Shown here in pieces: positions 11,584 to 21,020 of a stretch of DNA of 64,000 nucleotides. Location of the stretch: positions 372,001 through 436,000 of the forward strand of contig BLLK01000040.1 in assembly GCA_021927905.1 (NCBI GenBank), written 5' to 3'. Under the pieces are notes generated by a model. That model did not search any database, was not told where the DNA came from, and worked only from the letters and a program-made list of their open reading frames with translations. Position 1 is the first letter of the stretch. Every line of letters starts with the position of its first letter. Both the position numbers and the translations under genes were made by a program. Origin of the DNA: Chaetoceros tenuissimus (taxonomy: Eukaryota; Bacillariophyta; Thalassiosirophyceae; Chaetocerotales; Chaetocerotaceae).

Positions 11584-12279
11584 TTAAAGAGGCACTTGCC
11601 CAGTGGATCCATATTTATCAACATACTTTTGTTGATCAGCTGAAAGAATACTTGCGAGTGGTGATTTGATCTTTGCAAAATTACCCCATGAAGTTCCTAC
11701 TGTTGGAGCAGCTTCCGCAACAATTGTCTCTGCTTCTACAACTGGTACTGGAGCATCTACAATTGGTGCAGGGACAGCTTCCACAACGGGAGCAGCAACA
11801 GGAGTAATTGGTTCTGGGGCAGGTGTCGGTTCTGGCGGAGCAGATACTTTTTCCTCCACTGGAGAAGACGGAGTTTCCTCTTCTTCTACAACAAAATCTG
11901 AAAATGCTGCAACATCTTCTTCCTCTTCTACGGTCACCATGATTGGTTTTCCTACTGTGATATCAGCAGTACCAGCATCTACAAGGATCTTTGCGACTAC
12001 ACCATCATCCTGTGCTTCAAAGTCTATGGAAGCCTTATCTGTCTCAATTTCAGCCAATGAATCTCCAGCTGCAAAAGCTTCTCCTTCCTTTACTTTCCAT
12101 TCTGAAATAATACCAGTCTCCATAGTTGGAGAAAGTGCAGGCATACCAACTACTAGATGATATGGAAGACTGGAAAATAGACGTGTTGCTATGGTTGATG
12201 CTGAAGTTGGACTAATGAATTGCGCATGCTGACATCTAAGAGATGCAGATAGTATGCGGCGGGAGACTTGTGATATCAT
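11584..12279 (-). CDS. Mitochondrial lipoyl-domain protein (E2/E3BP-like, lacks catalytic domain)
   Basis: A 231-residue single-exon protein. It has a mitochondrial-type N-terminus rich in Arg/Ser (ISQVSRRILSASLRCQ), then a biotinyl/lipoyl domain at about residues 43-118. That domain has the MPALSPTMETG entry motif and ETDKASIDFEA, whose Lys would be lipoylated. A long Pro/Ala/Glu-Val linker follows (about 130-200), then a short conserved-looking tail (SPLASILSADQQKYVDKYG). Pyruvate dehydrogenase E2 proteins are about twice as long and add a subunit-binding domain and an acetyltransferase core, both absent here. It is therefore best read as an accessory lipoyl subunit such as a protein X/E3BP-type component, possibly delivering acetyl groups within the PDH complex. 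The ATG at 12279 gives the complete targeting peptide. Confidence 0.8.
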   Translation of the reverse strand: MISQVSRRILSASLRCQHAQFISPTSASTIATRLFSSLPYHLVVGMPALSPTMETGIISEWKVKEGEAFAAGDSLAEIETDKASIDFEAQDDGVVAKILVDAGTADITVGKPIMVTVEEEEDVAAFSDFVVEEEETPSSPVEEKVSAPPEPTPAPEPITPVAAPVVEAVPAPIVDAPVPVVEAETIVAEAAPTVGTSWGNFAKIKSPLASILSADQQKYVDKYGSTGQVPL

Positions 12280-12739
12280 ACTTTTCTGCTACAATTAATT
12301 AGTAAAAAAGATCAAAAGATATGATATGATGAATGGAGCTTTCGTTACTCGTTTGCTTTACATATCTATCAGAACATCGATCGGAAGCATGAAAAAGATG
12401 AAAGTTCTCTCCTCTCAGCCTCTCCTTCTCGCTCCCTACCCCTAATGATGAAGCTGGAGGGGGGAAATGATGTATCTTCTTCATAGTCTTTCTCCCTCCT
12501 TTTTACTTTTTAGCGAGCAAATACAACTAAAATAGAAATATCACAATAGCCCCGGTGCTCTTTGACAGTTCCAGTCATGCTAAAAACATTTTTGACGACT
12601 CAACTTGACTGTGCCATGCAGATGAAGAAGATTGTGGCCTTTTTATCTTCTTCACAACTTCTTCAAAAAGCGTGTGCGTGTGATAGTACCTCTCTCGTAG
12701 TTCATTACCTCCTCACTTGAATACAAAAACTCCAAAAAT
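12280..12739. promoter_or_regulatory. Divergent promoter region
   Basis: This 460-bp spacer lies between the start codons of the minus-strand lipoyl protein and the plus-strand membrane protein. It must hold both promoters. No recognisable element or ORF of note was seen. Confidence 0.4.
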
Positions 12740-13750
12740 ATGTACAAAAGACTTGTCATTGCAATAATATTACCAGCCATTGTAGCATCATGGACTGTGG
12801 ACCATCCTCGTAGACCAGAAGTGTCATCCTCGCCTCTCTGTCATACTGATGGTGAAGACCTTTTTCTTCAACTTGATGAAGAATTGGAGCTGAAATCTTT
12901 TGCAGCCATCAATACACTCTGTCCAGTTCTTGTACCCACTGTTGGTCAAAGAAAACTTGCGTTCCTTGCTGCTCCATTTAAAAGTGAGCATATGACTTTC
13001 TCAGATGGAATCATGTACTTGAGATGTCTCGTTGCAAGGGGAATCATCCTTGTGCAACAGAGTTTGTCCATTGGTGTGAATGAAACTGCAAAGATATTGA
13101 TTGCAGTAGGGACTTTGATGAAACATTTGTGCGACCCAAGAACTCCGTTGGAATTTGCTCTACAGCCATTTCTATTTGCTGACCACATTCTTCCGAACGG
13201 AGTTGGTCTTTCTAATGCAATGGTTTTCTTTTTGTTTGGATTAGTTGTGACTGTTTCGATTACACTTGGTCTGTATCAATCTACACTTTCAAAACTGCGT
13301 AAACAAGATTCTATTTATATGAAAGAACAAGCTGAGAAGGAAAAGAAGGACTTTGAAGAAAAGAATAAACTATTTGAAGCAGCATCCACTGCAAGTGAAG
13401 AGACGGAATCTCTCGATGCTCTTGTCAATACTTTTGCAGCAGCAAAAACTGAAAGTACTAGCGCTGAATCTTCCTTGAAAGAAGAAGAAAAGATTGAAAA
13501 GGAATCCATGGAGGAGGAACCTATTGAAAATGATTCAACTGTAATTTCAGGACTGACTACTGATCAGTCTACATTGATTGCATCACCACCTGGAACTCCA
13601 GCACGAGTCACATTTGATACTCAGCCACATTCTCCAAGCACTCCAAGCAAAAAGGAGAGGAAGCGCAAGAATAGTTTGACACCAAAATCTCCTCGAAGAA
13701 AGATGAGAAATCCATTCAAGCGTAAAAAGAATAAGGTCACTGCTGAGTAA
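12740..13750 (+). CDS. Unknown secretory-pathway membrane protein with basic tail
   Basis: A 336-residue single-exon protein I do not recognise. It starts with a signal peptide (about residues 1-17, RLVIAIILPAIVASW). A luminal-type region with a few Cys (34, 61, 87, 131) follows, then one transmembrane helix at about 160-181 (AMVFFLFGLVVTVSITLGLY). Beyond that is a long charged, Glu/Lys-rich and Ser/Thr-rich segment, ending in a strongly basic tail (KKERKRKNSLTPKSPRRKMR). The layout fits a type I membrane protein with a cytosolic tail carrying many potential phosphorylation sites (SP/TP). The second hydrophobic patch at about 93-125 is amphipathic rather than clearly membrane-spanning. Function is unknown. 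Confidence 0.75.
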   Translation: MYKRLVIAIILPAIVASWTVDHPRRPEVSSSPLCHTDGEDLFLQLDEELELKSFAAINTLCPVLVPTVGQRKLAFLAAPFKSEHMTFSDGIMYLRCLVARGIILVQQSLSIGVNETAKILIAVGTLMKHLCDPRTPLEFALQPFLFADHILPNGVGLSNAMVFFLFGLVVTVSITLGLYQSTLSKLRKQDSIYMKEQAEKEKKDFEEKNKLFEAASTASEETESLDALVNTFAAAKTESTSAESSLKEEEKIEKESMEEEPIENDSTVISGLTTDQSTLIASPPGTPARVTFDTQPHSPSTPSKKERKRKNSLTPKSPRRKMRNPFKRKKNKVTAE

Positions 13751-13871
13751 AAGATTTGGTTTACTAGGTTCGATACTTAAGAAGGATAAGAGATGGGGTC
13801 ATGCTAATGAAATAATAAATAGAAGAAATAACTTTATTAAAATATAGACATGTCAAACATATTTTTTCTTT

Positions 13872-14726
13872 TTATGATTCAAAACCAACTCTTTTACCAG
13901 CCTCTTTCCGTAATTTCCAAATCTGATCTTGTAATTTCGCATTATTATACCAATATCCAAGTTTCACCTCAGTTGGATTCAATTTACATACTTCAGAACT
14001 CAATCTTGTTGCCAATCCCAACCATAGTAAGTAAGGCAAAAGCAATATTCCACTCCATACATCAATGGAAAAGTATATCCCAATGATAGGTATCAAGGTT
14101 ACCAAAAGAAGTACATTTAATACATGTCCCATTCTCAATCGTTTGAGACCAAAGAATATTGGTGCCCATGATATATTCATGATGTAATGAATGAAACTGA
14201 ATGGGATAATGTTATATTGCAAAAAGGAAAGTATAGGATTGCCAGAAGCAGACTGCATAGATATAATTGTTTGTCGGACTCTCCACGATGCAATTCCCAT
14301 GAGTGCATATAAAACCGTCCAAACAGGTGCAAATATTCTGTTGGGCGGTGTGAATGATGGTAATGGAATTGTAGTGTACCAAGTTTGCGTAGATTTTACG
14401 ACAAAGGGCGTGCCACTTGCACCTCCAAGTACTGATGTCAACACCCATACAACTGGCACAATAGAAGATGCACAGTGGGAATAAAGTTCAGTCGACTTTC
14501 TATGATATAAAACGTCATGAGGAGCTGACCTAGCATAGATATTGTTTGGTAATCTTGGTAAAGTAGATCTGTGTATCTTGTCATCTTTCTGTCTATTTGC
14601 TCCTGTTACACTTACACTTCTAGCAGGAAACGATTGTCTCGTCGTCAAAGGGATTTGAAAAGAAAAGCAACTATCCAACGAAATAAAAATCATTCCGAAG
14701 ACGAACCCAATAGCTAGGAATTTCAT
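13872..14726 (-). CDS. TSPO: TspO/MBR family protein with plastid-type leader
   Basis: 284 residues. The C-terminal 190 residues match the TspO/peripheral benzodiazepine receptor family: WYTTIPLPSFTPPNRIFAPVW, then LYALMGIASW, NISWAPIFFGL and PYLLWLGLATRL, spread over five predicted membrane helices. The family binds porphyrins and other tetrapyrroles or lipids and is linked to stress and haem metabolism. Bacterial TspO is about 160 residues; the extra N-terminal 90 here form a signal peptide (1-19, ending SCFS) followed by Phe and a Ser/Arg-rich stretch, which resembles a diatom plastid leader. I therefore infer plastid-envelope or thylakoid location rather than the mitochondrial outer membrane. 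It is transcribed away from the MULE at 14952. Confidence 0.82.
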   Translation of the reverse strand: MKFLAIGFVFGMIFISLDSCFSFQIPLTTRQSFPARSVSVTGANRQKDDKIHRSTLPRLPNNIYARSAPHDVLYHRKSTELYSHCASSIVPVVWVLTSVLGGASGTPFVVKSTQTWYTTIPLPSFTPPNRIFAPVWTVLYALMGIASWRVRQTIISMQSASGNPILSFLQYNIIPFSFIHYIMNISWAPIFFGLKRLRMGHVLNVLLLVTLIPIIGIYFSIDVWSGILLLPYLLWLGLATRLSSEVCKLNPTEVKLGYWYNNAKLQDQIWKLRKEAGKRVGFES

Positions 14727-14932
14727 TTTAGCTCAAGGGGTAATGTTGATGGAATATCGTGTCACTAGCAAGAAACGCTGAAGTTTTGAAATATAATAAA
14801 ACTATAGCCTTTGTGAACCTGGTCTATCTATCTATTTACCTGTGTATTAATTTCAAGAACACAAATAAATCAAAAAGATCTGTTATTCAACTCTAACTCT
14901 AAACACAGGACACAACAGGAGCACGTACCTAT

Positions 14933-14940
14933 GTACGTAC
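14933..14940. promoter_or_regulatory. GTACGTAC palindrome upstream of TspO-like gene
   Basis: Palindromic octamer about 207 bp upstream of the TspO-like ATG and 11 bp outside the MULE left terminus. The same octamer recurs upstream of four other genes in the window. Confidence 0.35.
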
Positions 14941-14951
14941 GTCATACGTAT

Positions 14952-14984
14952 CAGGCAAATCTTATGTGTTTTTTTCGACGTCAT
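14952..14984 (+). repeat. MULE left terminal inverted repeat
   Basis: 33 bp identical to the reverse complement of 22887-22919. It starts CAGGCAAAT and ends in CGACGTCAT. Confidence 0.95.
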
Positions 14985-15157
14985 CATTTAGTGTCAATAC
15001 ACCCCCTTTTTTTATTCTATATCCGAATTCACAATTTGTTACCAAAAAATATCAACGGTCAGGAAATAGTTTAAAAATGCTCAACATTGCTTGGCTAATC
15101 AACAAATACATATCCAGCACCATAGATATACTTCATACTCTTACATTAGAAACAAAC

Positions 15158-18100
15158 ATGGCATCATCTTCTAAAATTAATGATTTGTTTTCCTCTATAG
15201 ATAAATCTAAAACGTGGGATGCTGTTATATCTCTGCGTTCCTCAGTTTGGTACCGAGATGATTGTGGTGTTGTGACACCTCATGCAGTACCAACTGCTGG
15301 CTGTACGTCCAAGAACAGAGAAATAAATCTAATTGAATGTATACAACAAAGTAAACGTTTCTTGGCTGATTCACAAATTCTACAGGATGTTCATCATTAC
15401 CCAAAAAATGCTGCTTTCCGTATCGAAAATTTCAAAGGTCATTCAAAAGAAATGAAAGATTCCATCATCCAATTCCTAAAAGCCAAAGCTAGAGAACAAG
15501 GGACTGAAATACTTCCTAGAAAACAAAGCAACAACAAAACACAGTATCATCACATACGATTCTGTTGTAAACATAACATATGCCAACAAACTTCCACTTC
15601 AAAAGCTAATTTCAATGACAAGCTACAACAACCAATGACAATTGAAGGTCGTGAACATCAGCCTATAAGCAAAAGGCATTGCAGTAGGTCTTCACATAAT
15701 ACCTTAAGCCAATGCAGTATGTCTCAACCTCGTAATGAGAAGAGACGCATAAATGGACAAAAGAACAAGACTTCAACTTCACGTTCTGAAACAACTGAAA
15801 CTACTTGTAAATTTGCGTTCACAGTGTTTTGTGATAAAAAGTCCAATCATTCAGATCCCAATGATGCTTTATGGTATGTCTCATTTGCCAACAAGCCTAT
15901 TCAACACACACATCATTTACCTTTAGATCCAGAGCACTTGACTGCTGCAAAAAATGATTTGACTCCTGAGATACAAACGTTTATAAAGTATAACGTTCAA
16001 CTCAACGTTCCATGCCATACTATAGTAGGGCTAGTACAAAAGACATACAACCTTTACGTCTCGCACAGTACTATTCGTTCTTTTAAAGAGAAAGAGCTGG
16101 ATGATATTTTTGCCAAAGTTAAAAAAATACCTCATGGACAAGATGCAGAACGGCTGCTAGCTATGATGGAATCAATGGATGACATTTCATATGTCTACGT
16201 TTTTCATGAACCAGACTCAGGTTTAGTTGTGTATAACCGTATTAGAAAATCAAAGGAAGTTGTTTCGTCCAGTAATAATGCTGTCCATCTAGCTCTTGAG
16301 AATAAATACCGTAGTGAAATATATGAAATGAGAAGCCAATTGAGTTTGGATGAAAACACAAAAGTATTGGTCTCAATTTGCTGGGCTACAGATGACCAAA
16401 TCCGTTCCATGAAGATGTTCCCTGAGTTCTCTTCATGTGACATGACATTTAGTTTGAATAGACTCAGAAGAAATCTTTTCTCATTTACGGTTGTCACTGG
16501 GCACATGAAAACAGTAACAACTATGCATTGTTTTATGCCCTCGAAACAAACCATAGCATATATTTGGCCTATTGCCGAAGCAATGCCATATCTTTTTGGT
16601 ACCTCCACTACAAAGCGTATGCTTTGTGTAGCGAGTGATGCAGAGATGGCTTTGATTGATGCCATTAGAATGGGCACCGACAATAAGCGCGATTACTCAA
16701 CAGGAATTAAACACAGGCTGGACATGTATCATCTTGTGATCCAGGAGTGGCTAAAGAATGTTATTATTGACAGTAGCACTACTCTTGAAACAAAACAATG
16801 CCTAAAGGATATCCGTGGATTCATACTTTCATGGTTTACTTCCATAGAAAGCAAGGCAGAATATAGAAAGTCCCGCAAGGATTTTGAGACTATGTATAAT
16901 TTGGCAAAAGAAGTTGGGCAACTTAAAGATCATCACATCATAGCTATTGATGGTATCCTCAAGAATTTTGATAAATTCCGAGATAACTGTGGGCATTGGA
17001 TATTTAAATACTTACCCACGTTTGGCTTTAGGGGAAGCTCTATTTCAGAGGCAGAGAACAGTACATTAAAACACAATACACCCCATGCTGTTGATCATAG
17101 ACATACACTTGAAAAATCAGGTTATCAATTGATCCAACAAAGTCAATTTAAGAATAAACGTGCGCATACAGTGATGGCAGCAGATATCAATGCAACCAAG
17201 ATATGGTCGCGATCACAAACTGCCCCCTTTTTAACCAAGTACATGGAAAGTTTAGCAATCAAATTTTTTGATAAAAGGGAATTTGTTACTGCTGTTTACA
17301 TTGGAAATAGGAAATGGTTAGTGATACGCTCTTCTATCTTTGAAGAAATTGAGATTGGATGTGTAGATGACAGAGAAGGTATCGCTGGTGTTTTCGACAC
17401 AGATAATGATGGCACTAGCAAATATACTAGATTTGAGCATGTTCGAGTGGTGCATATAAGTGCTGACAATCGAATCCATTGTGATTGTGGATTTGTCCAT
17501 GAATACATGGCTCCTTGTATTCATATCATGGCTGTTATTGATGATGAGACATATTTGAGACCAGAGCTTTATCATATTCGGTGGTGGAAAGTATTCAATT
17601 ATTACTTTGATCGTGACTATGCACCAGCGATGTTACAGGAGAATCTGGATAAATGGACTATTGACACAGAGTCCCAAACGTATCAAACTATCTGTGCAGT
17701 ACAAAGTGCAATATTACATGAAGGATACCTCTGTCGTGGATCAGACAATTATAAGAAATATATGAAAAACCATCAAAATGACACAGCACATCATGATGAT
17801 ATGGCTTTTGGGAATGATAATGAAGATAGTGCATATCATTATGATGGCCCCGTACAAGGAATGGGACAGCTTTCACAGACTGGTGGTAGTCAATCCACAT
17901 ATGGTCAAGAACAGTCACAATCTCTGTTAACAATTGAAGCATTTACAAATACAACCACTCGTGCTGATTTTTTGGCAAATTGTGCTTTATTGTTTGATAC
18001 CTGCTCTTCGCAGACAATAGAAGAAGTCAATCTCATTGTTACTCAAAAACGTTGTAAGGAAGGTGGTGCAATTGGTAGTATATCAAATCCAAAAGATGTG

Positions 18101-18226
18101 GGAACAGTGGCAGTTTTGAATGCTGGTCAAGGAACTTCTGTCAAAGGTCGTTTAAAGAGCAGACATGAATACAATCGTCGGAATTTAAAACGAAGTGATT
18201 TAAACAATACCACAGGTAACTTTTAA
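15158..18226 (+). CDS. MULE transposase with SWIM zinc finger
   Basis: 1,022 residues from ATG 15158; an alternative in-frame ATG is at 15077, and the frame is open from inside the terminal repeat. The DDE core is visible: Asp428 (SCDMTF), Asp494 (ASDAEMALIDAI) and an acidic residue at 631 (SISEAENSTLKH), which matches the 'AESxNxxxK' site of MULE transposases. A SWIM zinc finger follows with Cys775, Cys777, Cys787 and His789 (CDC then CIH), the usual C-terminal DNA or partner-binding module. The N-terminal 260 residues are polar and basic and may contact the terminal repeats. The C-terminal 200 residues are low-complexity and acidic. The frame is intact over the whole length, so the protein may be functional. 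It would cut and insert the flanking element. Confidence 0.88.
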   Translation: MASSSKINDLFSSIDKSKTWDAVISLRSSVWYRDDCGVVTPHAVPTAGCTSKNREINLIECIQQSKRFLADSQILQDVHHYPKNAAFRIENFKGHSKEMKDSIIQFLKAKAREQGTEILPRKQSNNKTQYHHIRFCCKHNICQQTSTSKANFNDKLQQPMTIEGREHQPISKRHCSRSSHNTLSQCSMSQPRNEKRRINGQKNKTSTSRSETTETTCKFAFTVFCDKKSNHSDPNDALWYVSFANKPIQHTHHLPLDPEHLTAAKNDLTPEIQTFIKYNVQLNVPCHTIVGLVQKTYNLYVSHSTIRSFKEKELDDIFAKVKKIPHGQDAERLLAMMESMDDISYVYVFHEPDSGLVVYNRIRKSKEVVSSSNNAVHLALENKYRSEIYEMRSQLSLDENTKVLVSICWATDDQIRSMKMFPEFSSCDMTFSLNRLRRNLFSFTVVTGHMKTVTTMHCFMPSKQTIAYIWPIAEAMPYLFGTSTTKRMLCVASDAEMALIDAIRMGTDNKRDYSTGIKHRLDMYHLVIQEWLKNVIIDSSTTLETKQCLKDIRGFILSWFTSIESKAEYRKSRKDFETMYNLAKEVGQLKDHHIIAIDGILKNFDKFRDNCGHWIFKYLPTFGFRGSSISEAENSTLKHNTPHAVDHRHTLEKSGYQLIQQSQFKNKRAHTVMAADINATKIWSRSQTAPFLTKYMESLAIKFFDKREFVTAVYIGNRKWLVIRSSIFEEIEIGCVDDREGIAGVFDTDNDGTSKYTRFEHVRVVHISADNRIHCDCGFVHEYMAPCIHIMAVIDDETYLRPELYHIRWWKVFNYYFDRDYAPAMLQENLDKWTIDTESQTYQTICAVQSAILHEGYLCRGSDNYKKYMKNHQNDTAHHDDMAFGNDNEDSAYHYDGPVQGMGQLSQTGGSQSTYGQEQSQSLLTIEAFTNTTTRADFLANCALLFDTCSSQTIEEVNLIVTQKRCKEGGAIGSISNPKDVGTVAVLNAGQGTSVKGRLKSRHEYNRRNLKRSDLNNTTGNF

Positions 18227-18232
18227 ACAGTT
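18227..18232. other. 6-bp gap between convergent MULE genes
   Basis: The transposase stop (18224-18226) and the protease stop (18233-18235 on the minus strand) are separated by six bases, so the two mRNAs must overlap at their 3' ends. Confidence 0.8.
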
Positions 18233-21020
18233 TTATAGATTAAGATGACAAAGGAATTTCACGTCAATGCAAGGAATATCACCCAAACATTTGGAAAGAC
18301 TGTTTTTACCATCATACTCATGAATAATACCACTGTCATTCAAAATTACTTTTCCATTAAACGTTTCAATTCCAATGGCATGTATTGATTCACGATGTAT
18401 GTTTGTGAGCATGCAAAGATAACATTTGTTGTCCTTCAATTCCTTTTGAAGAAAAGAAAAGATATCCACTTTATCCGGTGTTTTCTCCTTCACAATCTGA
18501 ATTGACATTTCCTTTAAAAGTTCACTCAGTGGAATATCTTTGCCTTTGACTTTAGCCTTGAAAAAACGCAAGTCTTCAAATTTACCGGAGCTGTATTTAT
18601 CTTCAAGAATCTTGCATCTTGGCAGAAGATGACTGAAGTGGCGCTGGAGCATTGATTTTAGTGATAACCACACACAAGATCTATCTTTGGAAATTAAAGA
18701 AACAGCACCTCCAACTTCTGGCCTGATCCATTGTCGCTTTTGAGAGGTTTTGGTTTCTTTCTTCTTGTCTTCAATCATCGATGTGAGATTTTCAGATAAT
18801 GCTAACTCAGTTTTTTCATTTACTTTTGGAACGTGTTTATATCCAAACCAACGATTGTTAGCATAGAGATTGGGTTCTGCATTGCTTTCCTCCGCTGGAA
18901 AGAACTGTATATCGGTTACTGCATGAGGGTCTAGATACATAACATGCGAAGACAAATCTTGTTCTTGACCAACACCCAAGAGAAATTTCAATTGCCCTTC
19001 CATATTTGTCAGATTTTGCAAGGCACATTTTGTCACATGACTAATAGTTTGACCAATCAGAAGTATGTTGCTACCATATTCGATATCTGGCTTATACAAC
19101 CACTCATATTCCTCCGTAGTGTATAATGCATTCACTGGTGGTTTCTTTCTTTCAATATGGAAACCAAACAATTTTCGCAGATTCTGATTTTGCTCCACCA
19201 CTTTGTCAATTTCTCTACGGAATTTAAATTTGTCTGGGTATACAATGCTTTCTGTTTTCCTCTTCTTCATTCTTGTGTGATGCCCATGTTCATCTGTGGT
19301 TGTTTTATAAACTGGGAAATAAAGGGCCTTCATTTTTGTTCCATCACGTTTATTTTGGGACATTAACATACGAGCAACCTGAGACATCAGGTATCGTAGA
19401 GGAATACTATCCTGAAACAAACCCTTTTCACGATTTTCTCTAACTGTATTGCGAGGACCCTTGCCAAAGACAGACTTTGAATAATCATGATTGGTTGTAT
19501 GGCTATGAAGATGGACAATTGCACAGGATTGAGATTGTTCAATCTTTGTTTCAGGAATTTCTTCTGATGGTTCATTCTCTGTTTCTGGGAATTCTCTCAG
19601 GTGATTGTGCTCAATTAAAATGTAAGCAATGATTTTCAAATCCTCATCCGGTGTTGATTCGATTGGCGCATTAGTCAGCACATATGCACCAAATTCTCTG
19701 AGATAATTACGGAAGATTTTTTTCGATTCATCATCTGCATTGTAATCAAGAAAAATAGACTTCAATAACTTGGTACCAACTGCACCCATCTTCGTTGTGT
19801 TCAATGTCTCAGTTAGATCTGGATTAGGTAACTCACGAGGTGTTGGTTGAGAGAGTAGTTTGGCTTTTCGGTTAGGATTTGCTCTACTTGGTGAGGCAAT
19901 AGTTGTAATTACTTCCTTAACACTCATAGTTTCTTCAACAATTTGCACCTCATCGTCATCATCATCATCTTCTTCTAAAGCTAGAAATTTCCGAGTCACA
20001 AAATTAAGATTTGTGATGTAATTTAAAAGAGTGCCCCTGCCATTCTTCTCAATCTTGTTGAAATATTTTGTGTCACCTCTATAATGTCGTAACGTTGTAT
20101 CAATCATATGAAGACAGTACAAACCACCGTCACATTTAGATCCATCAATTTGGATGACCTCGTGATCAAAACATAACTTCCATTCTAGGCGCATGTTTGG
20201 GTCATCAATCTTAAACTGGTCAAAAACAAATGACGCGGTCTGGTTCATTGTGTAGCACATGAATAGAGTTATGAGAGAATCCTGGACGTTTGCATTCTTG
20301 GAATAAAGTTTCAACTTTTGGCACCAACTATTCAAAACCTTCTTCGTCTTCTTTCTACTTTTCATATAGCACAGAAACTCTTCATTGAAGGAATATTGGA
20401 ATGAGGAAAATTCTTCGGGTAATTCCTCTTTCCCAAAAAGAATGGATCTGTAGTCCGAACTAGAACACATTATTTTTTTTTCATCAAGAAGGATGCGAAC
20501 CATAAACCAATGCTTATGAGGAATGCAGCAAGGGAATATTAACTGATTGATTTCATATCCATCCAGGTCATTTTCTAATGTCCATCCTCTTAAATTCCTA
20601 CTACTTGCTTTACCAAAATATCCACCAACATGTTTTGCAAGTTCATCGTGACTTAGTTGAACGTTTCCGATCTTAAATGATTTCTTGCTTGGATCAGAAC
20701 AATTGATAGCGAGTAGTTGGTGTGCAAATATTGGGTCCTTAATGATAAAAATTCCTTCCCATGCATATGCCTGCTCGAGTTCGTAAAATTGATCCGTTAG
20801 GATAGATAAGGCTATGAGGATCACTTCATCGTTGATCAATTCTTTTTCAGATCTTAAACAGATAAGACTTGTATCTCTTAGAGAGTGTTTGCACTTATAG
20901 TAATCAATGTACTCATATGTACAATGTTTTTCTTGATCAAGTAGTTGTATTGCCTTTTTCCCATGGGACCCACGAAAAAAATTGAATATACGTCCAATGT
21001 TGTGAGCTGACTGTGTACTT
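18233..21020 (-). pseudogene. MULE Ulp1-like protease gene, copy A (complete 3' end, start codon lost)
   Basis: The open frame contains a C48 peptidase with His110-Trp (HKHW), Asp129, Gln230 and Cys236 (QIDGSKCDGG); numbering starts at the TTG at 20839. An acidic linker and about 450 residues without known similarity follow. The C-terminus looks like a second cysteine protease, with Cys722 (DRSCVWLSL), His820 (ESIHAIGI) and Asn834/Asp835 (ILNDS). The frame runs upstream to the duplication joint at 21021 but contains no ATG before residue 113, just after the catalytic His. As it stands this copy cannot start a complete C48 domain. It is the promoter-distal product of the tandem duplication. 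Before that event the gene would have encoded about 934 residues. Confidence 0.75.

Noticed and set aside
11666-12160. Plus-strand 164-codon Ala/Ser/Thr-rich ORF
   Set aside because: It is the antisense shadow of the lipoyl protein linker.
13760-13780. GGTTCGAT sequence resembling a tRNA B-box
   Set aside because: No A-box or cloverleaf pairing nearby; it lies in the 3' end of a coding gene.
14966-15157. Extended N-terminus of the MULE transposase from position 14966
   Set aside because: It would start at GTG inside the terminal repeat; ATG at 15158 (or 15077) is more credible.
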